Assembly (NCBI RefSeq): GCF_042649925.1
Contig: NZ_JBHSAF010000001.1
Coordinates: forward strand, 620,001 to 684,000
Source of the DNA: Pseudaeromonas sharmana
GTDB taxonomy: Bacteria > Pseudomonadota > Gammaproteobacteria > Enterobacterales > Aeromonadaceae
Length of the DNA: 64,000 bases
Reading direction: 5' to 3'
Shown: positions 44,181-52,944 of the stretch, one piece after another
How the letters are laid out: each line of letters begins with the position of its first letter
Numbering within the stretch: position 1 is the first letter of the stretch
Position numbers and translations under genes: made by a program
Notes under the pieces: generated by a model
The model's database searches: none
What the model was told of the DNA's origin: nothing
Seen by the model: the letters and a program-made list of their open reading frames with translations, nothing else

Positions 44181-44660
44181 TCAGTGGCAATCGCATTTTT
44201 TCAGTTTCTTGCCACTGCCGCAGGGACATGGGCTATTGGGACCGATTTGCAACGCTTTGGGGACAGGTAAAAACCGCCCTGTGGTATAGACCCAGCGACC
44301 AGCCAGCTTTTCAAAGCGTGACTCCTCATGATGTGCGTGGATTCCTGAGTCATCGCGGTACCACGCCAGGAATAGGACTGTGCCTTGCTGTTCATCCTCT
44401 TGAACTTTGCTAGCCATTACCTGCAATTTCAACCAGTGTCCATCTTGACTGTCACGGGCTAATGCTTGGGCGTCGCTCACAGGGCAATAGTCTGGGTGCC
44501 AGGTTTCAACCAGATAGGGCCAGGCGGCCACGACAAACGCGCTAAAGCGAGAGCGCATCAGTGCTTCTGGCGATGTCGGCAGCCTTTTCCCAAGAATATA
44601 GGGCTCACAACATGATGCAAAGGGTTGTTGACTGCCACACGGGCAGGATGTCAGGGACAC
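44181..44660 (-). CDS. ychJ: YchJ family protein with SEC-C motifs
   Basis: A 159-residue protein with zinc-binding SEC-C motifs at both ends: SCPCGSQQPFASCCEPYI (residues 5-22) and SPCPCGSGKKLKKCDCH at the C-terminus. Between them is the NTF2-like core with LMRSRFSAFVVAAWPYLVET and WLKLQVMASK. This layout defines the UPF0225/YchJ family. Function is unknown. The start is GTG 44660 with AAGGAG 6 nt upstream. Confidence 0.92.
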   Translation of the reverse strand: MSLTSCPCGSQQPFASCCEPYILGKRLPTSPEALMRSRFSAFVVAAWPYLVETWHPDYCPVSDAQALARDSQDGHWLKLQVMASKVQEDEQQGTVLFLAWYRDDSGIHAHHEESRFEKLAGRWVYTTGRFLPVPKALQIGPNSPCPCGSGKKLKKCDCH

Positions 44661-44728
44661 GAAATACTCCTTGATACGGTAGTTGTGTTACGTCGCACAC
44701 TCGTGTTGGGGTTCGAAAATTGGATGCC

Positions 44729-45994
44729 CTACTCGGCGGGCATGGCGGTCAGTTCTGATTGCTCACCCGACGAAAAATAGTAGCAGTAGCGTTTGCCAAG
44801 ACTAAAGAAGTCGCGTTGTGGTGGTGTTAGCTCGTCTAATTCGAGGGTGCGGGCTATGGTTCTTTCATCTTGTCGCAGATTAATCAAATCCACACCTTCA
44901 GGCACTTTCCCTTTCTGGAAGGGGAGGATACAAGGTTTGAGGGCGGCGCTGGGATCACTGGACATGACCAGTGCCACTGTTTCATCACTCAGTTGCACCA
45001 GGCTGCCAGGCGGGTAGATGCCCATGACCTTGATAAGCAACTGGATAAAGTTACCATCGAGTTGTTTATTCGCTCGTTTATACAGTGCAGCAATGACCTG
45101 ATTCGGAACAACAGCCTTGCCAAGGTGCCGCGGATGCAACTGTTCATCATAACTGTCGACGACTGCCAGTAGTCGGGCGAGTGGCTCTATTTTGTCGCCT
45201 TGCAGTGCCTGCGGATAGCCTGAGCCGTCCAAGCGCTCATGGTGTTGGTGAACAGCTTGGCGGATCCGTTGTGAGAAGGCATTCATCTGGCCGAGCTGAT
45301 CGAAACCATATTGTACGTGCATATTCAAGAAGTTGGTTTCTGCCTTGGTTAACTCGGTGCGCTTGCGCAGGATCTGCGACGGGATCTTGAGTTCGCCGAT
45401 ATCGTGTACCAACCCCGCCAGGCCAGCATCTTCGATTTCCAGCGGTGGCCAGCCGGCTTCACGAGCCACTAGCATGCTGATGAAGGCTACATTCAGGCTA
45501 TGCAATAACAGGCTATCGGCCTGTGCAGGGAGGCGCACCAAATGCAAGCCAACCGGCCCCTCCTGCTGACAGAGATACTGACTGGCTTGGCGCACCAGTT
45601 CGGCAACAGTACCAAGCCCTTCATCCGGATTGATATTCAGACGGCTTAAGGAGTCGCGCAAGGGGACGACAGAATTACCGTAGGCGCGTTCAGCATTGCG
45701 AATGGAGCGTCGCAGTTGTTGTTGTTGTAACTTGTGACGCTCGAGCTCGGGATCCACCGCCGGAGCGACGATTTCTTCTTCCGTGATCGGCGGGGGGGTG
45801 ATAATCACCTCAGTGGTGCTCTTATCGGGATCGACGATGATCTCTCGTAAACCAATTTGGCGCACGATATCTAGTTGGGCGTCGTCTTTGATGCGAAATG
45901 AGCTGAACAAGAAGGGGTGCTGCTTCCAGCTGAGAGGCAACTTGATGTAGTGACCAACACGTAAATCTGCAACAGGTACCGAGATGTCCGCCAT
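44729..45994 (-). CDS. HD-GYP domain phosphodiesterase with N-terminal DUF3391
   Basis: A 421-residue protein with a DUF3391 domain (about 5-130, VADLRVGHYIKLPLSWKQHP and REIIVDPDKS) and an HD-GYP domain (about 160-330). Key residues are present: LHSLNVAFISMLVA, AGLVHDIGELKIPSQIL, MHVQYGFDQ, HHERLDGSGYPQAL and LLAVVDSYDEQLHPR. It should bind a dimetal centre and hydrolyse cyclic di-GMP. AGGAGGAATTC before the ATG is a strong ribosome site. It precedes ychJ by 68 bp on the same strand; joint transcription is possible. Confidence 0.92.
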   Translation of the reverse strand: MADISVPVADLRVGHYIKLPLSWKQHPFLFSSFRIKDDAQLDIVRQIGLREIIVDPDKSTTEVIITPPPITEEEIVAPAVDPELERHKLQQQQLRRSIRNAERAYGNSVVPLRDSLSRLNINPDEGLGTVAELVRQASQYLCQQEGPVGLHLVRLPAQADSLLLHSLNVAFISMLVAREAGWPPLEIEDAGLAGLVHDIGELKIPSQILRKRTELTKAETNFLNMHVQYGFDQLGQMNAFSQRIRQAVHQHHERLDGSGYPQALQGDKIEPLARLLAVVDSYDEQLHPRHLGKAVVPNQVIAALYKRANKQLDGNFIQLLIKVMGIYPPGSLVQLSDETVALVMSSDPSAALKPCILPFQKGKVPEGVDLINLRQDERTIARTLELDELTPPQRDFFSLGKRYCYYFSSGEQSELTAMPAE

Positions 45995-46043
45995 GAATTC
46001 CTCCTGTCTTCATCGGAAAAGTTAGCAAATTCAGGCGGTGCAG

Positions 46044-46076
46044 GCAAAAGAAAGGCCCGCACAATGTGCGGGCCTT
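46044..46076 (-). terminator. Terminator of adhE
   Basis: AAGGCCCGCAC and GTGCGGGCCTT around AAT (46052-46076); on the - strand it runs into TCTTTTGCC. Confidence 0.88.
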
Positions 46077-46096
46077 ATCAGTCAGCAGGAGAAGAA

Positions 46097-48754
46097 TTAC
46101 TTCTTCTTCTTGCCTTCTTCTTTCTTCTCTTCCTTGGCTTCTACAACAGTGCCTTCAACATAAGGACGGCCGTAGTAGGAGTCGAGCAGGACTTGCTTCA
46201 GTTCGCTGATCAGCGGGTAGCGCGGGTTGGCGCCAGTGCACTGGTCATCGAAAGCTTCTACAGAGAGCTTGTCGACAGCAGCCAGGAACTTCTCTTCCGG
46301 TACGCCTGCTTCGCGGATGGACATCGGGATGTCCAGATCCTTCTTCAGGCCGTCCAGCCATGCCAGCAGCTTCTCGATCTTGGCTGCGGTACGGTCACCA
46401 GCAGCAGTCAGACCCAGATGGTCAGCAACTTCGGCATAACGACGACGCGCTTGCGGACGGTCGTATTGAGAGAACGCAGTTTGCTTGGTCGGGTTGTCGT
46501 TAGCGTTGTAACGGATCACGTTGCTGATCAGCAGGGCGTTGGCCAGACCGTGCGGAATGTGGAATTCAGCACCCAGCTTGTGCGCCATGGAGTGGCACAC
46601 ACCCAGGAAGGCGTTGGCGAATGCGATACCAGCGATGGTAGCTGCATTGTGTACCTTCTCACGAGCAACCATGTCCGCCTTGCCGTTCTTGTAGCTAGAA
46701 GGCAGGTATTCCTTCAGCATCTTCAGCGCTTGCAGGGCTTGGCCGTCAGAGTATTCGTTAGCGATAACGGATACATAGGCTTCCATGGCGTGAGTCACGG
46801 CGTCAACACCACCGAACGCACACAGGGACTTAGGCATGTTGGCAACCAGGTTGGCGTCAACGATGGCCATGTTCGGGGTCAGCTCGTAGTCGGCCAGTGG
46901 GTACTTAACACCAGTGGTGTCGTCAGTTACTACGGCGAACGGAGTAACTTCAGAACCGGTACCGGAGGTGGTGGTGATACAAACCAGCTCGGCCTTTTGA
47001 CCCATCTTCGGGAACTTGTAGATACGCTTACGGATGTCCATGAAGCGCATGGCCAGATCTTCGAAGGCAGTGTTCGGATGCTCGTACATTACCCACATGA
47101 TCTTGGCAGCGTCCATTGGTGAACCACCACCCAGCGCCAGGATGACATCCGGCTTGAAGGAGTTGGCCATTTCTGCGCCCTTGCGGACGATGGACAGCGT
47201 CGGGTCAGCTTCTACTTCGTAGAACACTTCCACTTCCATGGACATACCCTTCAGCAGGCGAACCAGCTCATCGGCATAACCGTTGTTGAACAGGAAGCGG
47301 TCGGTGACCACCATGGCGCGCTTCTTGCCTTCCAGATCGCTCAGTGCGATCGGCAGAGAACCACGACGGAAGTAGATAGATTTCGGAAGTTTGTGCCACA
47401 GCATATTTTCAGCCCGTTTAGCGACCATCTTCTTGTTGATCAAGTGCTTCGGACCAACGTTTTCGGAGATGGAGTTACCACCCCATGAACCACAACCCAG
47501 AGTCAGGGAAGGAGCCATTGCGAAGTTGTACAGGTCACCGATACCACCGTGAGTGGTCGGAGTGTTGATCAGGATACGTGCGGTCTTCATCTTGTCACCG
47601 AAGTACTTGACGCGATCGGCGTTCAAGTCCTGGTCGGTGTACAGGCCAGAGGTGTGACCGATACCACCCAGGTTGACCATGTCACAAGCCATGTCGACGG
47701 CTTCTTCAAAGTTCTTGGCGCGGAACATACCCAGGGTCGGAGAGAGCTTCTCGTGAGCGAACTCTTCTTCTTCACAGATCTTCACGCCTTCACCGATCAG
47801 GATCTTGGTGTCAGCAGGAACCTTGACGCCAGACATTTCGGCGATCTTGGTAGCCGGTTGACCCACGATGGCGGCGTTCATGGCGCCATTGATCAGGATA
47901 ACTTTACGTACCTTGTCGGCTTCTTCCTTGGACAGGACATAGCCCTTGTGGCTGGCGAAACGTTCCTTGACCTGGTCGTAGATAGCATCAACAACGATGA
48001 CTGCCTGTTCAGACGCACAAACCACACCGTTATCGAAGGTCTTGGACATCAGGATAGAAGCAACAGCACGCTTGACGTCGGCAGTTTCGTCGATGACAAC
48101 CGGAACGTTACCTGCACCAACACCGATAGCCGGCTTACCAGAAGAGTAAGCAGCCTTCACCATGCCAGGACCACCGGTGGCCAGGATCAGGTTGATATCG
48201 TTGTGCTTCATCAGCGCGTTGGACAGCTCAACAGACGGTTGGTCGATCCAGCCGATGATGTCAGCCGGTGCACCAGCAGCGATGGCTGCATCCAGTACCA
48301 GCTTGGCAGCGGTATTGGTAGAGTTCTTGGCACGTGGGTGCGGGGAGAAGATGATGGCATTGCGGGTCTTCAGAGCAATCAGAGACTTGAAGATCGCAGT
48401 GGAGGTCGGGTTGGTGGTCGGAACGATACCACAGATGATACCAACCGGCTCAGCGATGGTGACGGTACCGAACTCGTCGTCTTCGCTCAGGATGCCACAG
48501 GTCTTTTCGTCCTTGTACTTGTTGTAGATGTACTCGGATGCGAAGTGGTTTTTGATAACCTTATCTTCGATGATACCCATGCCAGATTCAGCAACGGCCA
48601 TTTGAGCCAGCGGAATACGGGCATTGTTGGCAGCCAGGGCAGCAGCGCGGAAAATTTTGTCTACTTGCTCTTGAGAGTAAGTAGCAAATACACGCTGGGC
48701 GGCCTTGACACGCGCAACCAGTTCATCCAATTCGGCAAGATTTGTAACTGCCAT
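46097..48754 (-). CDS. adhE: Bifunctional acetaldehyde-CoA/alcohol dehydrogenase
   Basis: An 885-residue two-domain enzyme that reduces acetyl-CoA to ethanol in fermentation. The N-terminal aldehyde dehydrogenase half (1-440) has AEPVGIICGIVPTTNPTS, ILATGGPGMVKAAYSSGKP and catalytic Cys246 in DNGVVCASEQ. The C-terminal iron-dependent alcohol dehydrogenase half has LALGGGSPMDAAKIMWVMYE, TTTSGTGSEVTPFAV and metal-ligand His in GVDAVTHAMEAYVS and CHSMAHKLGAEFHIPHG. The Lys/Glu-rich tail is like that of E. coli AdhE (891), which assembles into spirosomes. Strong ribosome site AGGAGAAAGAT. The FNR-type promoter is described separately. Confidence 0.97.
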   Translation of the reverse strand: MAVTNLAELDELVARVKAAQRVFATYSQEQVDKIFRAAALAANNARIPLAQMAVAESGMGIIEDKVIKNHFASEYIYNKYKDEKTCGILSEDDEFGTVTIAEPVGIICGIVPTTNPTSTAIFKSLIALKTRNAIIFSPHPRAKNSTNTAAKLVLDAAIAAGAPADIIGWIDQPSVELSNALMKHNDINLILATGGPGMVKAAYSSGKPAIGVGAGNVPVVIDETADVKRAVASILMSKTFDNGVVCASEQAVIVVDAIYDQVKERFASHKGYVLSKEEADKVRKVILINGAMNAAIVGQPATKIAEMSGVKVPADTKILIGEGVKICEEEEFAHEKLSPTLGMFRAKNFEEAVDMACDMVNLGGIGHTSGLYTDQDLNADRVKYFGDKMKTARILINTPTTHGGIGDLYNFAMAPSLTLGCGSWGGNSISENVGPKHLINKKMVAKRAENMLWHKLPKSIYFRRGSLPIALSDLEGKKRAMVVTDRFLFNNGYADELVRLLKGMSMEVEVFYEVEADPTLSIVRKGAEMANSFKPDVILALGGGSPMDAAKIMWVMYEHPNTAFEDLAMRFMDIRKRIYKFPKMGQKAELVCITTTSGTGSEVTPFAVVTDDTTGVKYPLADYELTPNMAIVDANLVANMPKSLCAFGGVDAVTHAMEAYVSVIANEYSDGQALQALKMLKEYLPSSYKNGKADMVAREKVHNAATIAGIAFANAFLGVCHSMAHKLGAEFHIPHGLANALLISNVIRYNANDNPTKQTAFSQYDRPQARRRYAEVADHLGLTAAGDRTAAKIEKLLAWLDGLKKDLDIPMSIREAGVPEEKFLAAVDKLSVEAFDDQCTGANPRYPLISELKQVLLDSYYGRPYVEGTVVEAKEEKKEEGKKKK

Positions 48755-48836
48755 ATCTTTCTCCTACTGAGTTTTGAAAACTGTTTACAAAGATGGCGCT
48801 TTACTTGAGGAAGGAAACGTGAAACCAGCGTTGACG

Positions 48837-48864
48837 AGTATACACAATGCTGGCTTTACAACAA
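48837..48864 (-). promoter_or_regulatory. Proximal promoter candidate of adhE
   Basis: On the - strand TTGTTG (48864-48859), 16-bp spacer, TATACT (48842-48837), with TGTG before the -10 hexamer (extended type). It would start about 75 nt before the ATG. Confidence 0.5.
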
Positions 48865-48905
48865 TTTTCCTGCCGGCGGTGCTTTAGAAACAACTTTCGT
48901 ATCGG

Positions 48906-48948
48906 ATTATAGAAGCGGTGTTAGGGTGGCTAACTTGATCCAGGTCAA
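48906..48948 (-). promoter_or_regulatory. Predicted FNR-dependent (class II) promoter of adhE
   Basis: TTGATCCAGGTCAA (48935-48948) matches the FNR consensus TTGATnnnnATCAA at 9 of 10 fixed positions. A perfect TATAAT lies on the - strand at 48911-48906. With a start near 48899-48900 the FNR site is centred at about -42, the class II position. The leader would be about 145 nt. The placement is inferred from sequence alone. Confidence 0.65.
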
Positions 48949-49283
48949 TTGTTGTAAAATGACAAAAGAAATTTTATTTCATGATAGCGATTGCATCTGG
49001 ATTGGATTTTTGCATGTCTCTGATACCACAAGAAAATGTTCGGTTTCTGACAAAGTAAAAACTAACTGTTTGTATCTATTGGCGCAGTGGGGTATGCAGT
49101 GTTTGCGACAAGCCAAGTTCTCCTTTGAGGCCGCACGAAGACTGGAATTACCGTTAAATGAGTCCGCAGTATCAGGTTGGCGTATCGATGGCGTGGCCAA
49201 GAGCATCGGTGATGATATAAGCCTGAAATGTTCTAATTTGATAAAAAAAACTAATGTAAAAAGTAGGGGATTATTTTAATTGA
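48949..49283. other. Unexplained AT-rich segment between adhE and ychE
   Basis: About 335 bp. One frame (48926-49279, +, 117 codons) stays open but lacks a ribosome site and resembles nothing known, and its composition is unlike nearby genes. I see no hairpin-plus-T-run ending, no repeat and no RNA motif that I can name. E. coli also has a long adhE-ychE gap. Confidence 0.4.
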
Positions 49284-49312
49284 TTGGTCATTTGTAGCAT
49301 GCTGAGCATAAT
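49284..49312 (+). promoter_or_regulatory. Likely promoter of ychE
   Basis: TTGGTC (49284-49289), 17-bp spacer, CATAAT (49307-49312). Start near 49319 gives a leader of about 50 nt. Confidence 0.5.
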
Positions 49313-49371
49313 CGGCGCGCCGAGCAGGCGGCTTAAAACTTGGTGTCGGTTTTCAATATTGTGGATGTGAC

Positions 49372-50010
49372 ATGGAACAGCTCGAATTTTCTCTTTATCT
49401 AAAGTTCTTTATTGGTCTCGTGGCTATCATTAATCCGCTTGGATTGCTGCCGGTTTTTGTCAGCCTGACCAGTCACCAGACGCCGCAAGAGCGCTTGAAA
49501 ACCAACACCACGGCCAACCTCGCGGTCATGATTATTCTGTGGATATCGATGTTCTTTGGGCAGGTTATCCTGGATCTGTTCGGGATATCGATTGCGTCGT
49601 TTCGTATTGCCGGTGGCTCGCTGATTACCTTGATCGCTTGGTCGATGTTGCAGGGCAAGTTGGGGGAAGTGCGCCACAACAAGGAGGAGAAAGGGGAGTC
49701 GGTGGCCAAGGAGTCAATCGCGGTAGTTCCGCTGGCGCTGCCGCTGATGGCGGGTCCGGGTGCGATCAGCTCGACAATTGTTTATGCCAGCCAATTTAAT
49801 TCTCCAGGCCAGCTATTGGCACTGAGTTTGGTTGTCGTCGTCTTCTCTTTGTTTTCATGGCTGGTATTTCGTGCCGCGCCTTTGCTGTTTCGTCTGATGG
49901 GCAAAACCGGTATCAACGTGGTGACGCGTATCATGGGGCTGATCATGATGTCTCTTGGTATTGAGATTATTGTCGCCGGACTGAAACACATGTTCCCGGG
50001 CTTGATGTGA
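49372..50010 (+). CDS. ychE: MarC family integral membrane protein YchE
   Basis: A 212-residue membrane protein with six helices. LVAIINPLGLLPVFVSLT near the N-terminus, FRIAGGSLITLIAWSMLQGK, VPLALPLMAGPGAISSTIVY (the PLxxGPG family motif) and TRIMGLIMMSLGIEIIVAG identify the MarC/UPF0056 group. Despite the name, the family has no proven role in drug resistance. Its position between adhE and oppA is exactly that of ychE in E. coli. Confidence 0.93.
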   Translation: MEQLEFSLYLKFFIGLVAIINPLGLLPVFVSLTSHQTPQERLKTNTTANLAVMIILWISMFFGQVILDLFGISIASFRIAGGSLITLIAWSMLQGKLGEVRHNKEEKGESVAKESIAVVPLALPLMAGPGAISSTIVYASQFNSPGQLLALSLVVVVFSLFSWLVFRAAPLLFRLMGKTGINVVTRIMGLIMMSLGIEIIVAGLKHMFPGLM

Positions 50011-50240
50011 TACTTTGGTGAATAAAAAGCACCGTTTTTGTGCAATTGTTCTATATGTATTCATATCCTCTGCATACTTGTGGTGAGGCGCGATAAATAA
50101 CGCGCCACTAAAGGCTTTTCCCACAAAATCTGTTGCATTCTGCTGCGCGTCAGGGAATTATTCCTTGGTTCGAATATTGACCTTTGGCTCATTTGTAGCC
50201 GGGCGATTCGATCAAGGATAATCTGATACGGAGTAAGGAC

Positions 50241-51920
50241 ATGACGCATAATAAAAAAGCGCTCGCACTGGCAGTTGCCACATCCGTGCTGATGTGGGGC
50301 TGTGGCCAACCACAACAGGCTGAAGAAGCCAAGCCTGCGGCGCCGGAAGTTAAGAAGGAAGCGGCCGCCAAGCCGGTTTCCAAGGCAGATGTAAAACTGG
50401 CTGCTGTTCAGGAGCTGGTAAAAGGGAATGGAGCCGAGCCAGCTACGCTGGACCCGGCCAAGACAGAAGGGACGGTAGAGTCCAACATCCAGCGTGACCT
50501 GTACGAAGGTCTGGTCACCACTGGCCCGAACGGCGAGATCCGTCCGGCTGTCGCAGAAAGCTGGGAAACCAAGGATAACAAGGTATTTGTATTCCACCTG
50601 CGCAAGGATGCCAAGTGGTCGAACGGCGATCCGGTAACAGCCGGTGATTTCGTATACGCCTTCCGCCGTGTTGTCGATCCGAAGACGGGCTCCCCCTATT
50701 CTTGGTACTTGGAAACCCCGGGTATCGTGAATGCTTCCAACATCATCAATGGCAAAGCCAAACCGGAAGAGCTTGGTGTCAAGGCCATTGACGACTACAC
50801 CTTCGAAGTGACCCTCGAGAAGCCAATCTCCTATTTCGTCAGCATGATGGCACACACCACCGTCTATCCTGAGCCGCAAAAGGTGATCGAGAAATTTGGC
50901 GACAAGTGGACGCAGCCGGGCAACCTGGTCGGTAACGGTGCTTACACACTCAAGGAGTGGGTGGTTAACGAGAAGATCGTCCTGGAACGTAATAACAAGT
51001 ACTGGGATGACAAGAACACCACCATCAACAAGGTCACCTACCTGCCGATTCAGTCGCAAAATGCTGACATGAACCGCTATCTGGCTGGCGAAGTCGACAT
51101 GACTTATGAAACGCCGATCGAGCAGTTTAAGCGTCTGCAAAAAGAGCGTCCGGATGAAGTTCGTGTGACGGGTTATGTCGGTACCTACTACTACGAATTC
51201 AACTGCAAGAAGAAGCCGTTTGACGACGTTCGCGTTCGTAAAGCCCTCTCTTATGCTATTGACCGCAACGTGATTGCCGAGGCCGTCATGGGACAAGGTC
51301 AGAAGCCTGGCTATGGCCTGGTACCTGACTTCGTCGATGGTTTCGTACCGCAAGTTCCGGCCTATGCCAAGCTGAGCCAGGAACAGCGTAACGAAGAAGC
51401 CAAGAAGCTGTTGGCTGAAGCTGGTTTCAACGATAAGAACCCGCTGAAGTTCGAACTGCTGTACAACACCAGCGAAAACCACAAGAAGGTGGCGGTTGCT
51501 GTTGCTGCCATGTGGAAAAAGACGCTGGGTGTCGACGTGGCGCTGGTCAACCAGGAGTGGAAGACCTACCTGGAAACCAAATCTGGCGGAAACTTTGACG
51601 TAGCGCGTGCGGGCTGGATCGCCGACTACAATGAAGCCTCTTCCATGCTGGATCTGAAACAGACCACCCATGGTAACAACGATGGTAAGTACTCCAATGC
51701 CAAGTATGACGAACTGATGGCCAAGAGCCGTGAGGTCGCCAATGCTGAAGAGCGTAATAAGCTGTATGCCGAAGCTGAAGCGATTCTGGCTGAAGACATG
51801 CCATTGGCTAACATCTACCAATACGTGACTGCACGTCTGGTCAAGCCGTATGTTGGTGGTTATCCGAACAACCCGCTGGATAACCTGTATACCAAGGATA
51901 TGTACATCATCGCTCACTAA
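50241..51920 (+). CDS. oppA: Oligopeptide ABC transporter substrate-binding lipoprotein
   Basis: A 559-residue SBP family 5 protein: GTVESNIQRDLYEGLVT, VFHLRKDAKWSNGDPVTAGDF, PGNLVGNGAYTLKEW and YDELMAKSREVANAEERNKLY follow E. coli OppA. The N-terminus differs from the soluble E. coli form: MTHNKKALALAVATSVLMWGC gives a lipobox with Cys21, then a Glu/Ala/Lys/Pro-rich linker of about 40 residues. It is therefore predicted to be a lipid-anchored binder of oligopeptides. GGAG lies before the ATG. A hairpin after the stop may give OppA higher expression than OppBCDF. Confidence 0.95.
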   Translation: MTHNKKALALAVATSVLMWGCGQPQQAEEAKPAAPEVKKEAAAKPVSKADVKLAAVQELVKGNGAEPATLDPAKTEGTVESNIQRDLYEGLVTTGPNGEIRPAVAESWETKDNKVFVFHLRKDAKWSNGDPVTAGDFVYAFRRVVDPKTGSPYSWYLETPGIVNASNIINGKAKPEELGVKAIDDYTFEVTLEKPISYFVSMMAHTTVYPEPQKVIEKFGDKWTQPGNLVGNGAYTLKEWVVNEKIVLERNNKYWDDKNTTINKVTYLPIQSQNADMNRYLAGEVDMTYETPIEQFKRLQKERPDEVRVTGYVGTYYYEFNCKKKPFDDVRVRKALSYAIDRNVIAEAVMGQGQKPGYGLVPDFVDGFVPQVPAYAKLSQEQRNEEAKKLLAEAGFNDKNPLKFELLYNTSENHKKVAVAVAAMWKKTLGVDVALVNQEWKTYLETKSGGNFDVARAGWIADYNEASSMLDLKQTTHGNNDGKYSNAKYDELMAKSREVANAEERNKLYAEAEAILAEDMPLANIYQYVTARLVKPYVGGYPNNPLDNLYTKDMYIIAH

Positions 51921-51942
51921 GGTGACTGCGAGACCGTGACAT

Positions 51943-51971
51943 AAAACCCGCCTTCGGGCGGGTTTCTTCTG
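51943..51971 (+). terminator. Attenuating hairpin between oppA and oppB
   Basis: AAACCCGCC and GGCGGGTTT around TTCG, followed by CTTCT. The short, interrupted T-tract suggests partial termination, as expected for an operon whose first gene is needed in excess. Confidence 0.75.
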
Positions 51972-52009
51972 TCCGGTTTCTCGGCGCCTGAGTCTGTGCC
52001 GGAATCGAT

Positions 52010-52930
52010 ATGATCAAATTCATACTAAAACGTCTATTGGAAGCTATTCCTACTCTGCTGGTGCTAATCACCGTATCCTTCTTCATGATGCGGTTTGCGC
52101 CTGGCAACCCTTTCTCCACCGAGCGGGGACTACCGCCGGAAGTGATGGCCAACATCCAGGAAAAATATGGTCTCGACAAGCCTGTCTATCAGCAGTATCT
52201 GACCTACCTGGGTAATCTGGTGCAAGGAGATCTTGGCCCATCATTCAAGTACAAGGATTTCTCCGTCAACGATCTGGTGAGCAAGGCGCTGCCTGTTTCG
52301 GCGACCATTGGCTCCTTTGCCTTCCTGCTGGCATTAGGGTTGGGGGCCTCGCTCGGCGTCTTCGCCGCCTTGAAGCAGAATAGTTGGGTCGACTATTCGA
52401 GTATGACGTTGGCGATGCTCGGGGTGGTTATGCCCTCGTTTGTCCTGGCGCCGGTATTGACCCTGATCTTTGCCATCGGACTGCGCTGGTTGCCGGCCGG
52501 AGGCTGGAACGGCGGACAACTCCAATTCATGATTCTGCCGGTCATCGGCATGACCATGTATTACATCTCCTCGATTGCACGCATCATGCGCGGCAGCATG
52601 ATTGAGACGATGAACTCCAACTTCATCCGCACCGCCCGTGCCAAGGGGTTGCCGCTGCACTACATCATTCTGCGTCATGCGTTGCGTCCGGCCATGCTGC
52701 CGGTGGTTTCCTATCTGGGCCCGGCCTTCGTCGGTATTATCACCGGCTCCGTGGTCATCGAAACCATCTTTGGTTTACCGGGGATCGGTCAGCTGTTCGT
52801 CAATGGTGCGCTGAACCGTGACTACTCCATGGTGCTGGGGCTGACCATACTGGTGGGAGCCCTGACGATCACCTTCAATGCGGTCGTTGACATCCTGTAT
52901 GCCTTCATCGATCCGAAGATCCGCTACTGA
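52010..52930 (+). CDS. oppB: Oligopeptide ABC transporter permease OppB
   Basis: A 306-residue permease with six membrane helices. MIKFILKRLLEAIPTLLVLI at the start, RFAPGNPFSTERGLPPEVMA and the EAA-type loop NSNFIRTARAKGLPLHYIILRHALRPA, then FGLPGIGQLFVNGALNRDY, are those of OppB. Length matches E. coli (306). It forms the membrane channel with OppC. Confidence 0.96.
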   Translation: MIKFILKRLLEAIPTLLVLITVSFFMMRFAPGNPFSTERGLPPEVMANIQEKYGLDKPVYQQYLTYLGNLVQGDLGPSFKYKDFSVNDLVSKALPVSATIGSFAFLLALGLGASLGVFAALKQNSWVDYSSMTLAMLGVVMPSFVLAPVLTLIFAIGLRWLPAGGWNGGQLQFMILPVIGMTMYYISSIARIMRGSMIETMNSNFIRTARAKGLPLHYIILRHALRPAMLPVVSYLGPAFVGIITGSVVIETIFGLPGIGQLFVNGALNRDYSMVLGLTILVGALTITFNAVVDILYAFIDPKIRY

Positions 52931-52944
52931 GGTGGAAGTGTAAA

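Noticed and set aside
48926..49279. A 117-codon + strand frame between adhE and ychE.
   Set aside because: No ribosome site, no recognisable domain, AT-rich non-coding composition, and it overlaps the predicted FNR promoter of adhE.
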